This document shows positions 1 to 6,957 of a stretch of DNA of 20,172 nucleotides, piece by piece. The notes beneath the pieces are model-generated. The model had not been told where the DNA came from. It made no database searches and worked only from the letters and a program-made list of their open reading frames with translations. Position 1 is the stretch's first letter; each line of letters begins with the position of its first letter. The stretch is from Candidatus Gastranaerophilales bacterium (GTDB lineage Bacteria; Cyanobacteriota; Vampirovibrionia; Gastranaerophilales; Gastranaerophilaceae). The stretch is taken from positions 1 through 20,172 of the forward strand of contig CAADWU010000097.1 in NCBI GenBank assembly GCA_900752845.1, read 5' to 3'. Position numbers and translations under genes: made by a program.

Positions 1-944
1 GAGGCAAGAGAAGACTCCCAGCTGAAAAACGTACCGGGTGATATTGTATTAAAAATCCACACTCCTGTTATATTAAACCTTGGAAAAAATTCTTTTTTTG
101 CCACACGAATATCAATTTTTGCTTTTTCAAGTTTTTTTTCACACTCCATAACATCGGGACGTGAAAAAATTACGTCTGATTTAATACAATCGGGAGGAGT
201 GTAATTTTTTGAAAAATTATCAAATTTGCCCCTTTGCATATTATCAACACACTCAGGACATTCACCCGACAGAACAGCAAGTTCATATAACAAATTTTGC
301 CTGTTTTTATCGTACTCAACAAGTTCATTTTGAGCGTCAATCATATTTTTTTGAGAATTATTCAAATCCGTCACTGAAGAAATCCCGTTATCATAACGAA
401 GTTTTGTTTTATCATATAGGGATTGATTATTTCTTACGATTTTTTCCTGAATTTCTAACAATCTGTCAAATTTAATTAAATTAATATATGCTGATGCAAT
501 ATCAGATGCAAGCGCAATATATACAGCTTTTTCTCTGAATTTTTCTGCCTCGTAATTCTTTTTTTCGCTTCGGGTTTTATCACGATTTTTAAGAAGAAAA
601 TCAGCTTCATAGTTTGCAAGAAAAGGAAGTATAAAAGCGTTGGTATCAAGTTCGAAATTATCAATTTTAGGCACTTGAGCTCCCAGATAAGCAGGTGCTG
701 TCATTAACGAAGGCAATTCTTTACCCAGAGATACTCTGACCTTTTGCCTGTATTCTTCAACCTTATGACTTGCTTTCCTAAGCTCATGATTATACTCTAT
801 TGAGTGCTTAATATAACAGTAAAGATAATCGTCACCAAATCTTTGCCAAAAATCCATATTTACGTAATCAAGCTTACTTTCTGCAAAAACAGGTGAAATA
901 ACAGTTAAAAGAATAAATAAGACTATAAATAACTTTTTAGCCAT
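1..944 (-). CDS. TolC/NodT-type outer-membrane efflux factor, N-terminal part
   Basis: This reading frame starts at the ATG at 942-944 on the minus strand and stays open to the window edge, so about 314 N-terminal residues are visible and the C-terminus is missing. Residues 1-21 look like a signal peptide (basic start, hydrophobic core, PVFA cleavage site). The rest is mostly helical and Lys/Glu-rich, with a DLNNSQKNMIDAQNEL segment and, near residue 250, SRPDVMECEKKLEKAK, which matches the RPDV..AE signature of NodT-family outer-membrane factors of tripartite efflux pumps. The protein would form a trimeric outer-membrane channel. There is no lipobox Cys after the signal, although many NodT proteins are lipoproteins. 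No clear Shine-Dalgarno precedes the ATG. Any partner pump gene would lie beyond the left edge. It is a different protein from the channel at 9378-10682. Confidence 0.85.
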   Translation of the reverse strand, partial: MAKKLFIVLFILLTVISPVFAESKLDYVNMDFWQRFGDDYLYCYIKHSIEYNHELRKASHKVEEYRQKVRVSLGKELPSLMTAPAYLGAQVPKIDNFELDTNAFILPFLANYEADFLLKNRDKTRSEKKNYEAEKFREKAVYIALASDIASAYINLIKFDRLLEIQEKIVRNNQSLYDKTKLRYDNGISSVTDLNNSQKNMIDAQNELVEYDKNRQNLLYELAVLSGECPECVDNMQRGKFDNFSKNYTPPDCIKSDVIFSRPDVMECEKKLEKAKIDIRVAKKEFFPRFNITGVWIFNTISPGTFFSWESSLA

Positions 945-1001
945 GAAAACGAGCGTAGTTTAAATCATACTCTCAATCAATTATCCTTATGAGCATAAAA
1001 A

Positions 1002-1021
1002 AAGTACCCCGAAGGGTACTT
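1002..1021 (-). terminator. Rho-independent terminator of the 3961-1025 operon
   Basis: A perfect 8-bp inverted repeat, AAGTACCC / GGGTACTT with a 4-base loop (1010-1013), lies just past the stop codon at 1025. Read on the minus strand it is followed by a run of seven T, the classic intrinsic terminator. It separates this operon from the efflux-factor gene further left. On the plus strand the tail is only CTTTT. Confidence 0.85.
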
Positions 1022-1024
1022 CTT

Positions 1025-1306
1025 TTAATTATTTTCGCAAGGTGTGTTCCAGTCCATATTATCATATTTTTCTTGATTTCTTTCATGATAAATCGGAGAG
1101 GTTCTTCTTTCCGTATTTTTGATATCCATATCAATTTTTTTGGCTATCAGAATCATACGTTCTCTGTCGTTATCCTGCTTCATTTTTTGTTTCATTTTTT
1201 GAAGCATTTCTTTCAGTATACCGCTTTTAGCGACAGAAATAACACCTGCTGTTACAATACCTATGACTGCGATAATTTTCAGGATTTTTGTTAATTTATC
1301 ATCCAT
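1025..1306 (-). CDS. Small single-helix membrane protein of unknown function
   Basis: 93 residues. An N-terminal hydrophobic helix at about residues 8-26 (IIAVIGIVTAGVISVAKSG) is followed by a strongly charged, Lys/Met/Gln-rich amphipathic stretch (about 30-60) that could form a coiled coil, and a polar tail ending in PCENN. It looks like a membrane-anchored cytoplasmic accessory protein; I do not recognise the family. The ATG lies 3 bases after the stop of the ferritin-like gene, and its GGAG ribosome site is inside the last codons of that gene, so the two are probably translationally coupled. It is the last gene of a three-gene minus-strand operon and is followed at once by a terminator. 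The plus-strand open frame over the same bases is a shadow. Confidence 0.75.
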   Translation of the reverse strand: MDDKLTKILKIIAVIGIVTAGVISVAKSGILKEMLQKMKQKMKQDNDRERMILIAKKIDMDIKNTERRTSPIYHERNQEKYDNMDWNTPCENN

Positions 1307-1309
1307 TTT

Positions 1310-2614
1310 TTAAAACTCCATTGGTTTAACCTGTACCATTTCCTCATAATCTTCAACGGTTACAGTATTTGGAGCTTGAGCTTTTTCTTCAAGTCCCTTT
1401 TCTAATAAAGCAGGTTCTTTCTTTCTGAGTTTGTTATCAGCGATTACTATATCTGTGTTTATAGAAGTTTTGATAAGCTGAATTGTCTGCTCTGTAGGAG
1501 AACCTTCTCCGTTAACAATTTCCTGAACATCATAACTTGCCCAATCATCAGGAAGTTCATCAATGGTTGTGTAACCCATGTCTTCTTCACCATCCAGACG
1601 TTTATCAATTTCATTTTCTAAAACATTTGTAACGTATTCTTTTTGGGTTTCAAAGTGGCAAGGAAGAACGATTTTATTACCGATAACTTCTTCAGGATCT
1701 CTGTCTTCATGCTTTCTGAATAAGTCTGCAGCGATTTGCAGGTGACCGAGTTCGAATGCAAGGAATTCTTCCCAAATTTGTTTAAGCTTGTCATCTTCTT
1801 CGTCTTTGTAGCAGTTATAATATGTACAAACTTCTGTAAATTCATGAAGAAGAAGTTTTTCAAACGGCGTTTCATTAGGGTCAATTAAAGATTCATACAT
1901 TGTTACGTGTTCTTCTTCAACGTCGCAGATTTCACCGAAAGTTCTTCTCAAATCATCGTTAGCATACATCATACCATGTTCTGCATAAAAATTGTGTGTT
2001 TGCTGCTCGCCTGATACAAGAGTATAAATATTTACTTTTGTTTGAGGAGAAGCTGTTTCTCTGTCATAATGACGGCGAAGTCTTAAACCGTTATCGTTAT
2101 GGTGGTTTTGCGTAGGTCTGCTCATTACAACATCAGTCATACCCTGTAAAATATCATCGGGATCAATACCGTCTACCATATATGCCCATTGGCTGTATCT
2201 GTATAAGTGGTCAAAGTCTTCCAAAAGACCGAAATTAAATGTTTCTTTAACATAATCATCAGGTTCGTTTTGAGCAAGCCATGCTGTTAAATCAACTGCA
2301 ACCTGTTCATATCCCAATGTAGTTTCCAAAACAGTCTGGCATGCAGGTGTAAGCCAGTTTACTGTTGTTTGCTGCATATCTTCCACCCTGCGAGACAATG
2401 CGATAATATTTTTTACGTCCTGATCAGGGCAGGTTCTTGCAAAATTATGCTTAAAGTTCCAAGCTTCTACTTCAATACCGTTCATCAAAATTTGACGTGT
2501 TCTTGAATAACAGTCGATATCATATTTGTTAAAAGGTCTTTTTACGATATCATGCCAGCTTCTAAGCTGTTTTTCCAAAGAAATTCCTTTTTCTTCAAGT
2601 GGGTTAAAACTCAT
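1310..2614 (-). CDS. Ferritin-like protein with three E/ExxH-type half-sites
   Basis: 434 residues, acidic, cytoplasmic (no signal peptide or membrane helix). I do not recognise the family by name. The helical middle carries the di-iron pattern of ferritin-like proteins: E203 then E233-E-E-H236, and E258 then E288-L-G-H291. Each first Glu is exactly 30 residues before its ExxH. An additional N-terminal pair, E103 then D133-F-D-H136, has the same 30-residue spacing with Asp for Glu. Two such half-sites make a four-helix di-iron bundle, so residues 200-300 are the likely active bundle and 100-140 an extra half-repeat. The C-terminal 130 residues are acidic and end in a Glu/Val-rich tail. An AAGGAG ribosome site lies 7 bases before the ATG. 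It follows the GH13-like gene by 15 bases and precedes the small membrane protein by 3. The metal and reaction (oxidase, peroxidase or storage) cannot be read from sequence. Confidence 0.75.
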   Translation of the reverse strand: MSFNPLEEKGISLEKQLRSWHDIVKRPFNKYDIDCYSRTRQILMNGIEVEAWNFKHNFARTCPDQDVKNIIALSRRVEDMQQTTVNWLTPACQTVLETTLGYEQVAVDLTAWLAQNEPDDYVKETFNFGLLEDFDHLYRYSQWAYMVDGIDPDDILQGMTDVVMSRPTQNHHNDNGLRLRRHYDRETASPQTKVNIYTLVSGEQQTHNFYAEHGMMYANDDLRRTFGEICDVEEEHVTMYESLIDPNETPFEKLLLHEFTEVCTYYNCYKDEEDDKLKQIWEEFLAFELGHLQIAADLFRKHEDRDPEEVIGNKIVLPCHFETQKEYVTNVLENEIDKRLDGEEDMGYTTIDELPDDWASYDVQEIVNGEGSPTEQTIQLIKTSINTDIVIADNKLRKKEPALLEKGLEEKAQAPNTVTVEDYEEMVQVKPMEF

Positions 2615-2629
2615 TTTTTTCTCCTTATG

Positions 2630-3961
2630 TTATTTTTCCAATGCATAGGCAAAAAGCTCGCCTGCTTTTCTGTTAAATTCCCTTCCGTCATCTTTTGTAA
2701 AAAGATTTTCCCAATGACTTAAAGCTGAGCCGTCAGTTGAATAAGAAGGGTTAGTCATCATAAGATGATGAGAATTTGTATCATATCGCAGCGGAAACAA
2801 ATCACTCATCTGCATAAAACTCGGTAATTTATCACTGGCTAGATAATAGCCGAACAATGCCGTATGAATTCTGTTTAAAATCTGTTCATAAGACAAACCG
2901 CCTAAATAATTATCATTGGTAACTTCTACGCCCGGAGCATATACACGTGAATATTTCATCTGTTCCGATAAATTTCTTACTGCATCAAAATTGTCACCTG
3001 TAATAAAATCTGTTCCTGCATTAAGCCCCATATCAATATATCTTTGAAAATCGTTTGAACTTTTTTCTCCGACAAAACTTATATCAAATTTTCCCGAACG
3101 TCTTCTTATTTCATGCAAAATATACTGCATCTGGTGATACTCGGGTAAATCTCCAATACCTGTGTAATTCTCGCAATCATATCCTCCGATGTGTTTTGCA
3201 GAATCAATAAACATACATTCGAATCCCAGGTTCATTAATTTTACACATTCATTAATATAAATTTCCTGATGCTCAGGATTGCACCAATTAAACGTCACAT
3301 CGTCCTGATAAGGCTTTGCAACTTTCATCTGGTCAGCGGAAATTACATGTCTGAAACCTACTTTTAAGCCTCTGAAATGCGCCAAATCAACAAAAGCTTT
3401 CAATTGATCTTCGGGAGAAATTTTATCTACAATTGAATAATCTATAATATTGTCGCTGTAACTTGTATTTAAACGTAATGCGTATATTGAATTTTCTTCA
3501 AGAGGACCTTTTTCATAAGAATCACCAAAAATATTGGGCCAGACCTGCGATAAAATTATACAATTTGCAAAACTTTTTGCAGACGGCGGGATTGCAGGCA
3601 GAAGTTTTATACAGCTTAAAATTCCTTTGCACGTGCAGCCGTTGTCCATATAAGCTATTGCACGATCATTAATTTCAATGTAATTTGCAAGTCTTCCCCA
3701 ATTATGTCCATAGTTCGGTGTTTCAATATAATCGGGAAAATCCTCAAAAAATATTCCGCTTTCTGACAGCGAAGCAATAATTTCAACAGCCTCTTTTACG
3801 GAAATTTTTAATAAATCAGCGGGAACAATATTTCCCAGCCATCGTTTATTATATGCTTTTCCAATACCATGAAAAGCAATATACTCACTGAATGAATTTT
3901 TTTTTAACTTAGTGCCTTCATCCAATGCTTCCAATAATTTATTTACAGCATTTTTATTCAT
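2630..3961 (-). CDS. GH13-like (alpha-amylase superfamily) TIM-barrel protein
   Basis: 443 residues without a signal peptide. Several segments resemble the conserved regions of alpha-amylase-family glycoside hydrolases, in the right order: VDLAHFRGLKVGFRHV (191-206) as strand beta-3/region I; LGFECMFIDSAKHIGGYD (245-262) as region II, with D253 where the nucleophile sits; ISFVGEKSS (294-302) as region III, with E299 as acid/base; and GVEVTND (344-350) as a possible region IV with N349-D350. Similarity is weak outside these, so a different retaining or non-catalytic TIM-barrel family is possible. The N-terminal 110 residues look like a separate region. First gene of the operon with the ferritin-like and small membrane proteins. 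I see no good Shine-Dalgarno before the ATG, so the exact start is less certain than the frame. Confidence 0.6.
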   Translation of the reverse strand: MNKNAVNKLLEALDEGTKLKKNSFSEYIAFHGIGKAYNKRWLGNIVPADLLKISVKEAVEIIASLSESGIFFEDFPDYIETPNYGHNWGRLANYIEINDRAIAYMDNGCTCKGILSCIKLLPAIPPSAKSFANCIILSQVWPNIFGDSYEKGPLEENSIYALRLNTSYSDNIIDYSIVDKISPEDQLKAFVDLAHFRGLKVGFRHVISADQMKVAKPYQDDVTFNWCNPEHQEIYINECVKLMNLGFECMFIDSAKHIGGYDCENYTGIGDLPEYHQMQYILHEIRRRSGKFDISFVGEKSSNDFQRYIDMGLNAGTDFITGDNFDAVRNLSEQMKYSRVYAPGVEVTNDNYLGGLSYEQILNRIHTALFGYYLASDKLPSFMQMSDLFPLRYDTNSHHLMMTNPSYSTDGSALSHWENLFTKDDGREFNRKAGELFAYALEK

Positions 3962-4025
3962 AACATGAATACTTATAAATAATCATCAGAAATTTTACAT
4001 TGCCTGAATTGACAATATGACTAAA

Positions 4026-4658
4026 CTATAGACCATTATACATTTTTGATAAAGGTTCTTTTTTATCCGGAGGGATTATAAGCATACCGCTGTATGGGTT
4101 ATGTGGATCAGTGACCATACCTATTTTCTTTAAATAAAAAGGTCGTGCCTCAGGCATAGCACATAATCTTAAATTTCCGACACATTGAGCTTCATCGCTT
4201 CTTCTCTGGGCAATTTGAAGACACTTAACTCCTACACCTTTATAATAATCCAATTTTTTATTATGGAAAGGAGTTCCCGGTTTTGAGTAATTTCTCAAAT
4301 CATCGATATAAACATGACTGGGATCTTCTTTGTATGTAAGCTTGTCATAATCAAACCATTTGTTAATTTTTGCCATAAATTCACCGATAATTTCATTATC
4401 GTTATTTTTTAAATAATATCTTTCACTGCCGCAGTCAAACGCTTTAAAGACATTAACAAATTCTTCTCTGCCTTTTGTTACATTCTGCAAACTCACATGT
4501 CCTATAAATCCCTGAGGCATCATCCCGATATTCATATGAGTGAGTCTTTGAATAGTGCCCCCTCCACGAAAAGACGGCTGTTGTGATTTTACTGGGTTAC
4601 TTGAAAAATTGTTTGTTCTGTATTGATAAGAACAGTTGTTTTGAATATTAATAGCCAT
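4026..4658 (-). CDS. SFxG-tagged protein with GNAT-like domain
   Basis: 210 residues. The first about 35 are low-complexity and Asn/Gln/Ser-rich and end in QQPSFRGGG (27-34). Short polar N-termini closing with F-K/R-G recur in many proteins of Gastranaerophilales, to my recollection; their role is unknown. The rest resembles a GNAT acetyltransferase by eye: an IGEFMAKI strand (91-98), VYIDDLRNY (116-124), then YKGVGVKCLQIAQRRS (139-154) at the acetyl-CoA-binding loop and helix, and ARPFYLKKIGM (171-181), the usual A..FY.K.GF C-terminal motif. The pyrophosphate loop is GVGVK rather than the consensus QxxGxG/A, so the fold call is more secure than the activity. It may be a lineage-specific protein-modifying or inactive GNAT. 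Single gene, 64 bases upstream of the GH13-like gene on the same strand, with no visible Shine-Dalgarno. Confidence 0.65.
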   Translation of the reverse strand: MAINIQNNCSYQYRTNNFSSNPVKSQQPSFRGGGTIQRLTHMNIGMMPQGFIGHVSLQNVTKGREEFVNVFKAFDCGSERYYLKNNDNEIIGEFMAKINKWFDYDKLTYKEDPSHVYIDDLRNYSKPGTPFHNKKLDYYKGVGVKCLQIAQRRSDEAQCVGNLRLCAMPEARPFYLKKIGMVTDPHNPYSGMLIIPPDKKEPLSKMYNGL

Positions 4659-4723
4659 AGTAAATTTTATAAATAGACTGAACTTTCATAATTGCTTAAA
4701 AATAAATAATTTGTTAACAAAAG

Positions 4724-4752
4724 TTTATGATAATTTTTTTTAGTGCTAAAAT
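4724..4752 (+). promoter_or_regulatory. Candidate ferritin promoter (extended -10)
   Basis: TAAAAT at 4747-4752 is preceded by TG and one base (4744-4746), giving an extended -10 element; TTTATG at 4724-4729, 17 bases upstream, is a weak -35. Transcription would start near 4759, leaving a short leader that carries the AGGAGGA ribosome site at 4764-4770. Inferred from sequence pattern only. Confidence 0.45.
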
Positions 4753-4776
4753 TTATATGAAACAGGAGGAAGTAAT

Positions 4777-5286
4777 ATGATTAATGAAAAATTAGAAAAA
4801 GCTTTTAACGACCAGATTAACAAGGAACTATATTCTGAATATTTATACCTTTCAATGCAGGCATATTTTGAAAGATTAAATCTTAAAGGATTTGTAAACT
4901 GGATGTCAGTACAAGTTCAGGAAGAACACGCACATGCTCTCGGAATGTTTGATTACTTGAACCAACGTGGCGGAACTGTTGTTCTTGAAGCAATTGATAA
5001 ACCCGAAACAGAATGGTCATCTCCTTTAGCTGTTTTCGAACAGGTTCTTGAACACGAAGAATTTGTAACTTCAAGAATTAATGCTTTAATGGACGTTGCA
5101 GAAGAAACAAAAGACCGTGCAGCAATGTCATTCTTAAACTGGTACTTAAAAGAACAGGTTGAAGAAGAAGACAATGTTGGTAATGTTTTAGCTACGTTGA
5201 AACTTATCGGCGATGATAAAAAAGCTTTGTTAATGCTTGATAAAGATTTGGCAGCAAGAACATTTGTACAACCTGTAATCGGATAG
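4777..5286 (+). CDS. ftnA: Bacterial non-heme ferritin
   Basis: 169 residues, the normal length for an FtnA-type ferritin. It forms a 24-subunit cytoplasmic shell that oxidises Fe(II) and stores Fe(III). All ferroxidase-centre residues known from E. coli FtnA are present at the same numbers: E17, E50, H53, E94, Q127 and E130, and the third-site Glu E49, E126 and E129 as well. This gives high confidence in a working enzyme. A strong ribosome site, AGGAGGA, ends 6 bases before the ATG. The gene is followed after three bases by a GNAT acetyltransferase, so the two are cotranscribed. The upstream stretch contains one TGATAAT half-site (4728-4734) resembling half of a Fur box but no convincing second half. 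Confidence 0.95.
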   Translation: MINEKLEKAFNDQINKELYSEYLYLSMQAYFERLNLKGFVNWMSVQVQEEHAHALGMFDYLNQRGGTVVLEAIDKPETEWSSPLAVFEQVLEHEEFVTSRINALMDVAEETKDRAAMSFLNWYLKEQVEEEDNVGNVLATLKLIGDDKKALLMLDKDLAARTFVQPVIG

Positions 5287-5289
5287 TCA

Positions 5290-5763
5290 ATGACAACTTT
5301 ATTTGTTAAAGCTGAAAATATAAAAGAACTTGCAAGTCTGGCATCATCCATTTGGCATGAATACTGGACTTGCATTCTTTCACCCGAACAGATTGACTTT
5401 ATGGTCGAAAATTTTCAATCGGAACACGCAATAAAAAACCAGATTGAAAACGAAAATTACACATACTATTTTATAGTTTCCGACGGGGAAAAAGCAGGAT
5501 ATTTCGGGATTTCCGATAAAAAAGAATACCTTTTTCTTTCAAAGTTATATATAAAGAAAGAATACAGAAACCGGGGTTTGGGCAAAAAAACATTTGAAAA
5601 AATCAAACAATTGTCACAGCACAAACCCATACGTCTTACAGTAAACAAATACAACATAAACACAATAAAAGCTTATGAGAAATGGGGATTTAAAACTGTT
5701 GATGCTGTTGTAACAGATATCGGTTCAGGCTTTGTAATGGATGACTTTATAATGGAGTATTAA
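5290..5763 (+). CDS. GNAT family N-acetyltransferase
   Basis: 157 residues forming a complete GNAT domain: mixed N-terminal alpha/beta region, the FLSKLYIKKEYRNRGLGKK stretch (about 82-100) with the acetyl-CoA pyrophosphate loop R93-N-R-G-L-G98, and the C-terminal TVNKYNINTIKAYEKWGFK motif (Asn-rich strand then A-YEKWGF). Such enzymes move an acetyl group from acetyl-CoA to an amine; the substrate cannot be deduced, though spermine/spermidine- and small-amine-type members have this shape. The ATG is three bases after the ferritin stop with no separate strong ribosome site, so translation probably depends on the ferritin gene. A hairpin terminator follows. Confidence 0.88.
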   Translation: MTTLFVKAENIKELASLASSIWHEYWTCILSPEQIDFMVENFQSEHAIKNQIENENYTYYFIVSDGEKAGYFGISDKKEYLFLSKLYIKKEYRNRGLGKKTFEKIKQLSQHKPIRLTVNKYNINTIKAYEKWGFKTVDAVVTDIGSGFVMDDFIMEY

Positions 5764-5771
5764 TAAAATGT

Positions 5772-5796
5772 GAGCCTCTGCAATTTGCAGAGGCTC
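5772..5796. terminator. Intergenic hairpin, probable bidirectional terminator
   Basis: A perfect 10-bp stem, GAGCCTCTGC / GCAGAGGCTC, has a 5-base loop (5782-5786). It lies 9 bases after the GNAT stop and faces the end of the convergent membrane-protein gene. The plus-strand tail is GTTTGT and the minus-strand tail ACATTTTATT, so the T-tracts are imperfect but the stem is strong. Confidence 0.7.
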
Positions 5797-5857
5797 GTTT
5801 GTATAAGAAGGTGTGCGTAGAAAATTTCTTTTATAACATAGCTTACGGTTATACATT

Positions 5858-6877
5858 TTATTTTTCTCCGTTTCGGTAACCTATTCCTGCTCTGTATCCC
5901 GATATAAAATACATGAAAGGCAGTGCAGGCTCAATCCATTTAAATCCCGATAAAATCCCCGCAGTAGCAATATCATCCGCATGAAGCGCAATATCTAATG
6001 CCTCAGGCTTGCGTTCGCCGTATATTTTATTTTTGCCCGACTCGCCAAACATAGGATTTATACATTTTTTACTTACATAGTTTGCGATATAACTTCCGCC
6101 GATAATCCCTGTTGCAGTAATCCCTGCCATAATAACGGCAAGCTTTTTCATTGGTGTAAGAGGTTTGATTTTTCCTGCTTTTTCCAGTCTTTCTGAAAGA
6201 AAAAGAGCTGTACCTGCACCCACGTTACATAGGAAGATATTTGCAAGATACTGGTACAAGCCCTCTTTGACCTTGTTTGCGGTCTGTTTTTTTGAGTCAG
6301 TATGTGTAGTCTTATCAGCAATTATGCCGCCCGCAACCCCTCCGGCTACAGGTATTAAACCTAAAAGAGATAGTCGTTTAATTTCAGAGAAAATCTCCTT
6401 TGAATTCAGGTTCTTCTTCTCAGGTAATATTACGCTGAAAAGCTCATCCTTCTCAGGAGATTTAGGAAGATTGCCAATTAATAAATCAATTTGTTTTGGT
6501 GAAAGTTCTTTTAATTTGGCAGTTTCTAAAGCTTTTAAAATATTCTTGTCTTTGATATTTGTTTTTTGCAGGAATTTTTCGACAGCCTCTGTATGCACCT
6601 TTTGAAGTTGTGTTAACGGAACTCTTTCCATAAGTCCGTTAAAAATCTTTTTACCGCCGATTTTCAATCCTCTTGTGCCTAGTAAAGATGCGCCGATTGT
6701 ACTTGAAATTACAATGGCATTTTTTAAATTCTTATGTTTATTTTCATCGGATTTTCGAAAACTGTCTGCAATACCGTATGCACTGCCTGCACCTATGAGA
6801 AGAAGCGGCATCTTTTTATCAAGTTTATTTAAAATCATGGGTTGATCAACATATTTGCATAAGGTAGAGATTTTCAT
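5858..6877 (-). CDS. Multi-helix membrane protein of unknown function
   Basis: 339 residues, basic. Hydrophobic, Gly/Ala-rich segments lie at about residues 23-37, 53-68, 169-187, 207-227, 246-267 and 304-328, suggesting up to six membrane helices. A large charged loop (about 70-168) is rich in Lys, Leu and Glu. There is no cleavable signal peptide. Small-residue motifs such as GGVAGGIIA (179-187) and GIIGGSY (257-263) suggest packed helices. I do not recognise the family; the style resembles lineage-specific proteins of Gastranaerophilales. An AAGGAAA ribosome site lies just before the ATG. The gene has its own promoter (6912-6938), and a near-palindrome (6896-6911) lies between that promoter and the start. 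It is the first gene downstream of the DtxR/MntR-type regulator on the same strand. Confidence 0.75.
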   Translation of the reverse strand: MKISTLCKYVDQPMILNKLDKKMPLLLIGAGSAYGIADSFRKSDENKHKNLKNAIVISSTIGASLLGTRGLKIGGKKIFNGLMERVPLTQLQKVHTEAVEKFLQKTNIKDKNILKALETAKLKELSPKQIDLLIGNLPKSPEKDELFSVILPEKKNLNSKEIFSEIKRLSLLGLIPVAGGVAGGIIADKTTHTDSKKQTANKVKEGLYQYLANIFLCNVGAGTALFLSERLEKAGKIKPLTPMKKLAVIMAGITATGIIGGSYIANYVSKKCINPMFGESGKNKIYGERKPEALDIALHADDIATAGILSGFKWIEPALPFMYFISGYRAGIGYRNGEK

Positions 6878-6895
6878 ATATTTCCTTGTTTAATT

Positions 6896-6911
6896 GTTAG
6901 GCATGACTAAC
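6896..6911. promoter_or_regulatory. 16-bp near-palindrome, candidate operator
   Basis: GTTAGGCATGACTAAC reads the same on both strands except for one base pair (6901/6906). It directly abuts the -10 element of the membrane-protein promoter on the minus strand and lies 47 bases past the stop of a DtxR/MntR-type repressor gene. The outer arms GTTAG and CTAAC match the arms of the classical DtxR operator core (GTTAG-S-CTAAC), but the spacing here is 6 rather than 1. A repressor bound here would block the promoter. Operator role is inferred. Confidence 0.4.
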
Positions 6912-6938
6912 TTTATACGAAAGAAATATTTTTGTCAA
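6912..6938 (-). promoter_or_regulatory. Candidate promoter of the membrane-protein gene
   Basis: On the minus strand a consensus -35 TTGACA (6933-6938) is followed after 15 bases by TATAAA (6912-6917). The -35 is perfect and the -10 good, but the spacer is two bases shorter than the optimum. It lies 34 bases upstream of the ATG at 6877. Confidence 0.5.
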
Positions 6939-6957
6939 GCAGTTTTGAAAAAAATTT

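Noticed and set aside
209..664. Short open frames (plus 209-475, minus 476-664) inside the left-edge gene
   Set aside because: The minus-strand frame from 944 to the edge encodes a recognisable efflux factor with signal peptide; the short frames are shadows of it.
4728..4742. Fur-box-like TGATAAT before the ferritin gene
   Set aside because: Only one half-site fits; the other half is a T-tract, so it falls short of a Fur or PerR box in this AT-rich DNA.
4953..5375. 140-residue open frame antisense to the ferritin and GNAT genes
   Set aside because: No ribosome site, Ser/Thr-rich shadow composition, and it lies over two well-identified genes.
6165..6605. 146-residue plus-strand frame within the membrane-protein gene
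   Set aside because: It is antisense to a frame with its own promoter, ribosome site and coherent membrane segments; its Phe/Ser-rich composition is typical of reverse-strand shadows.
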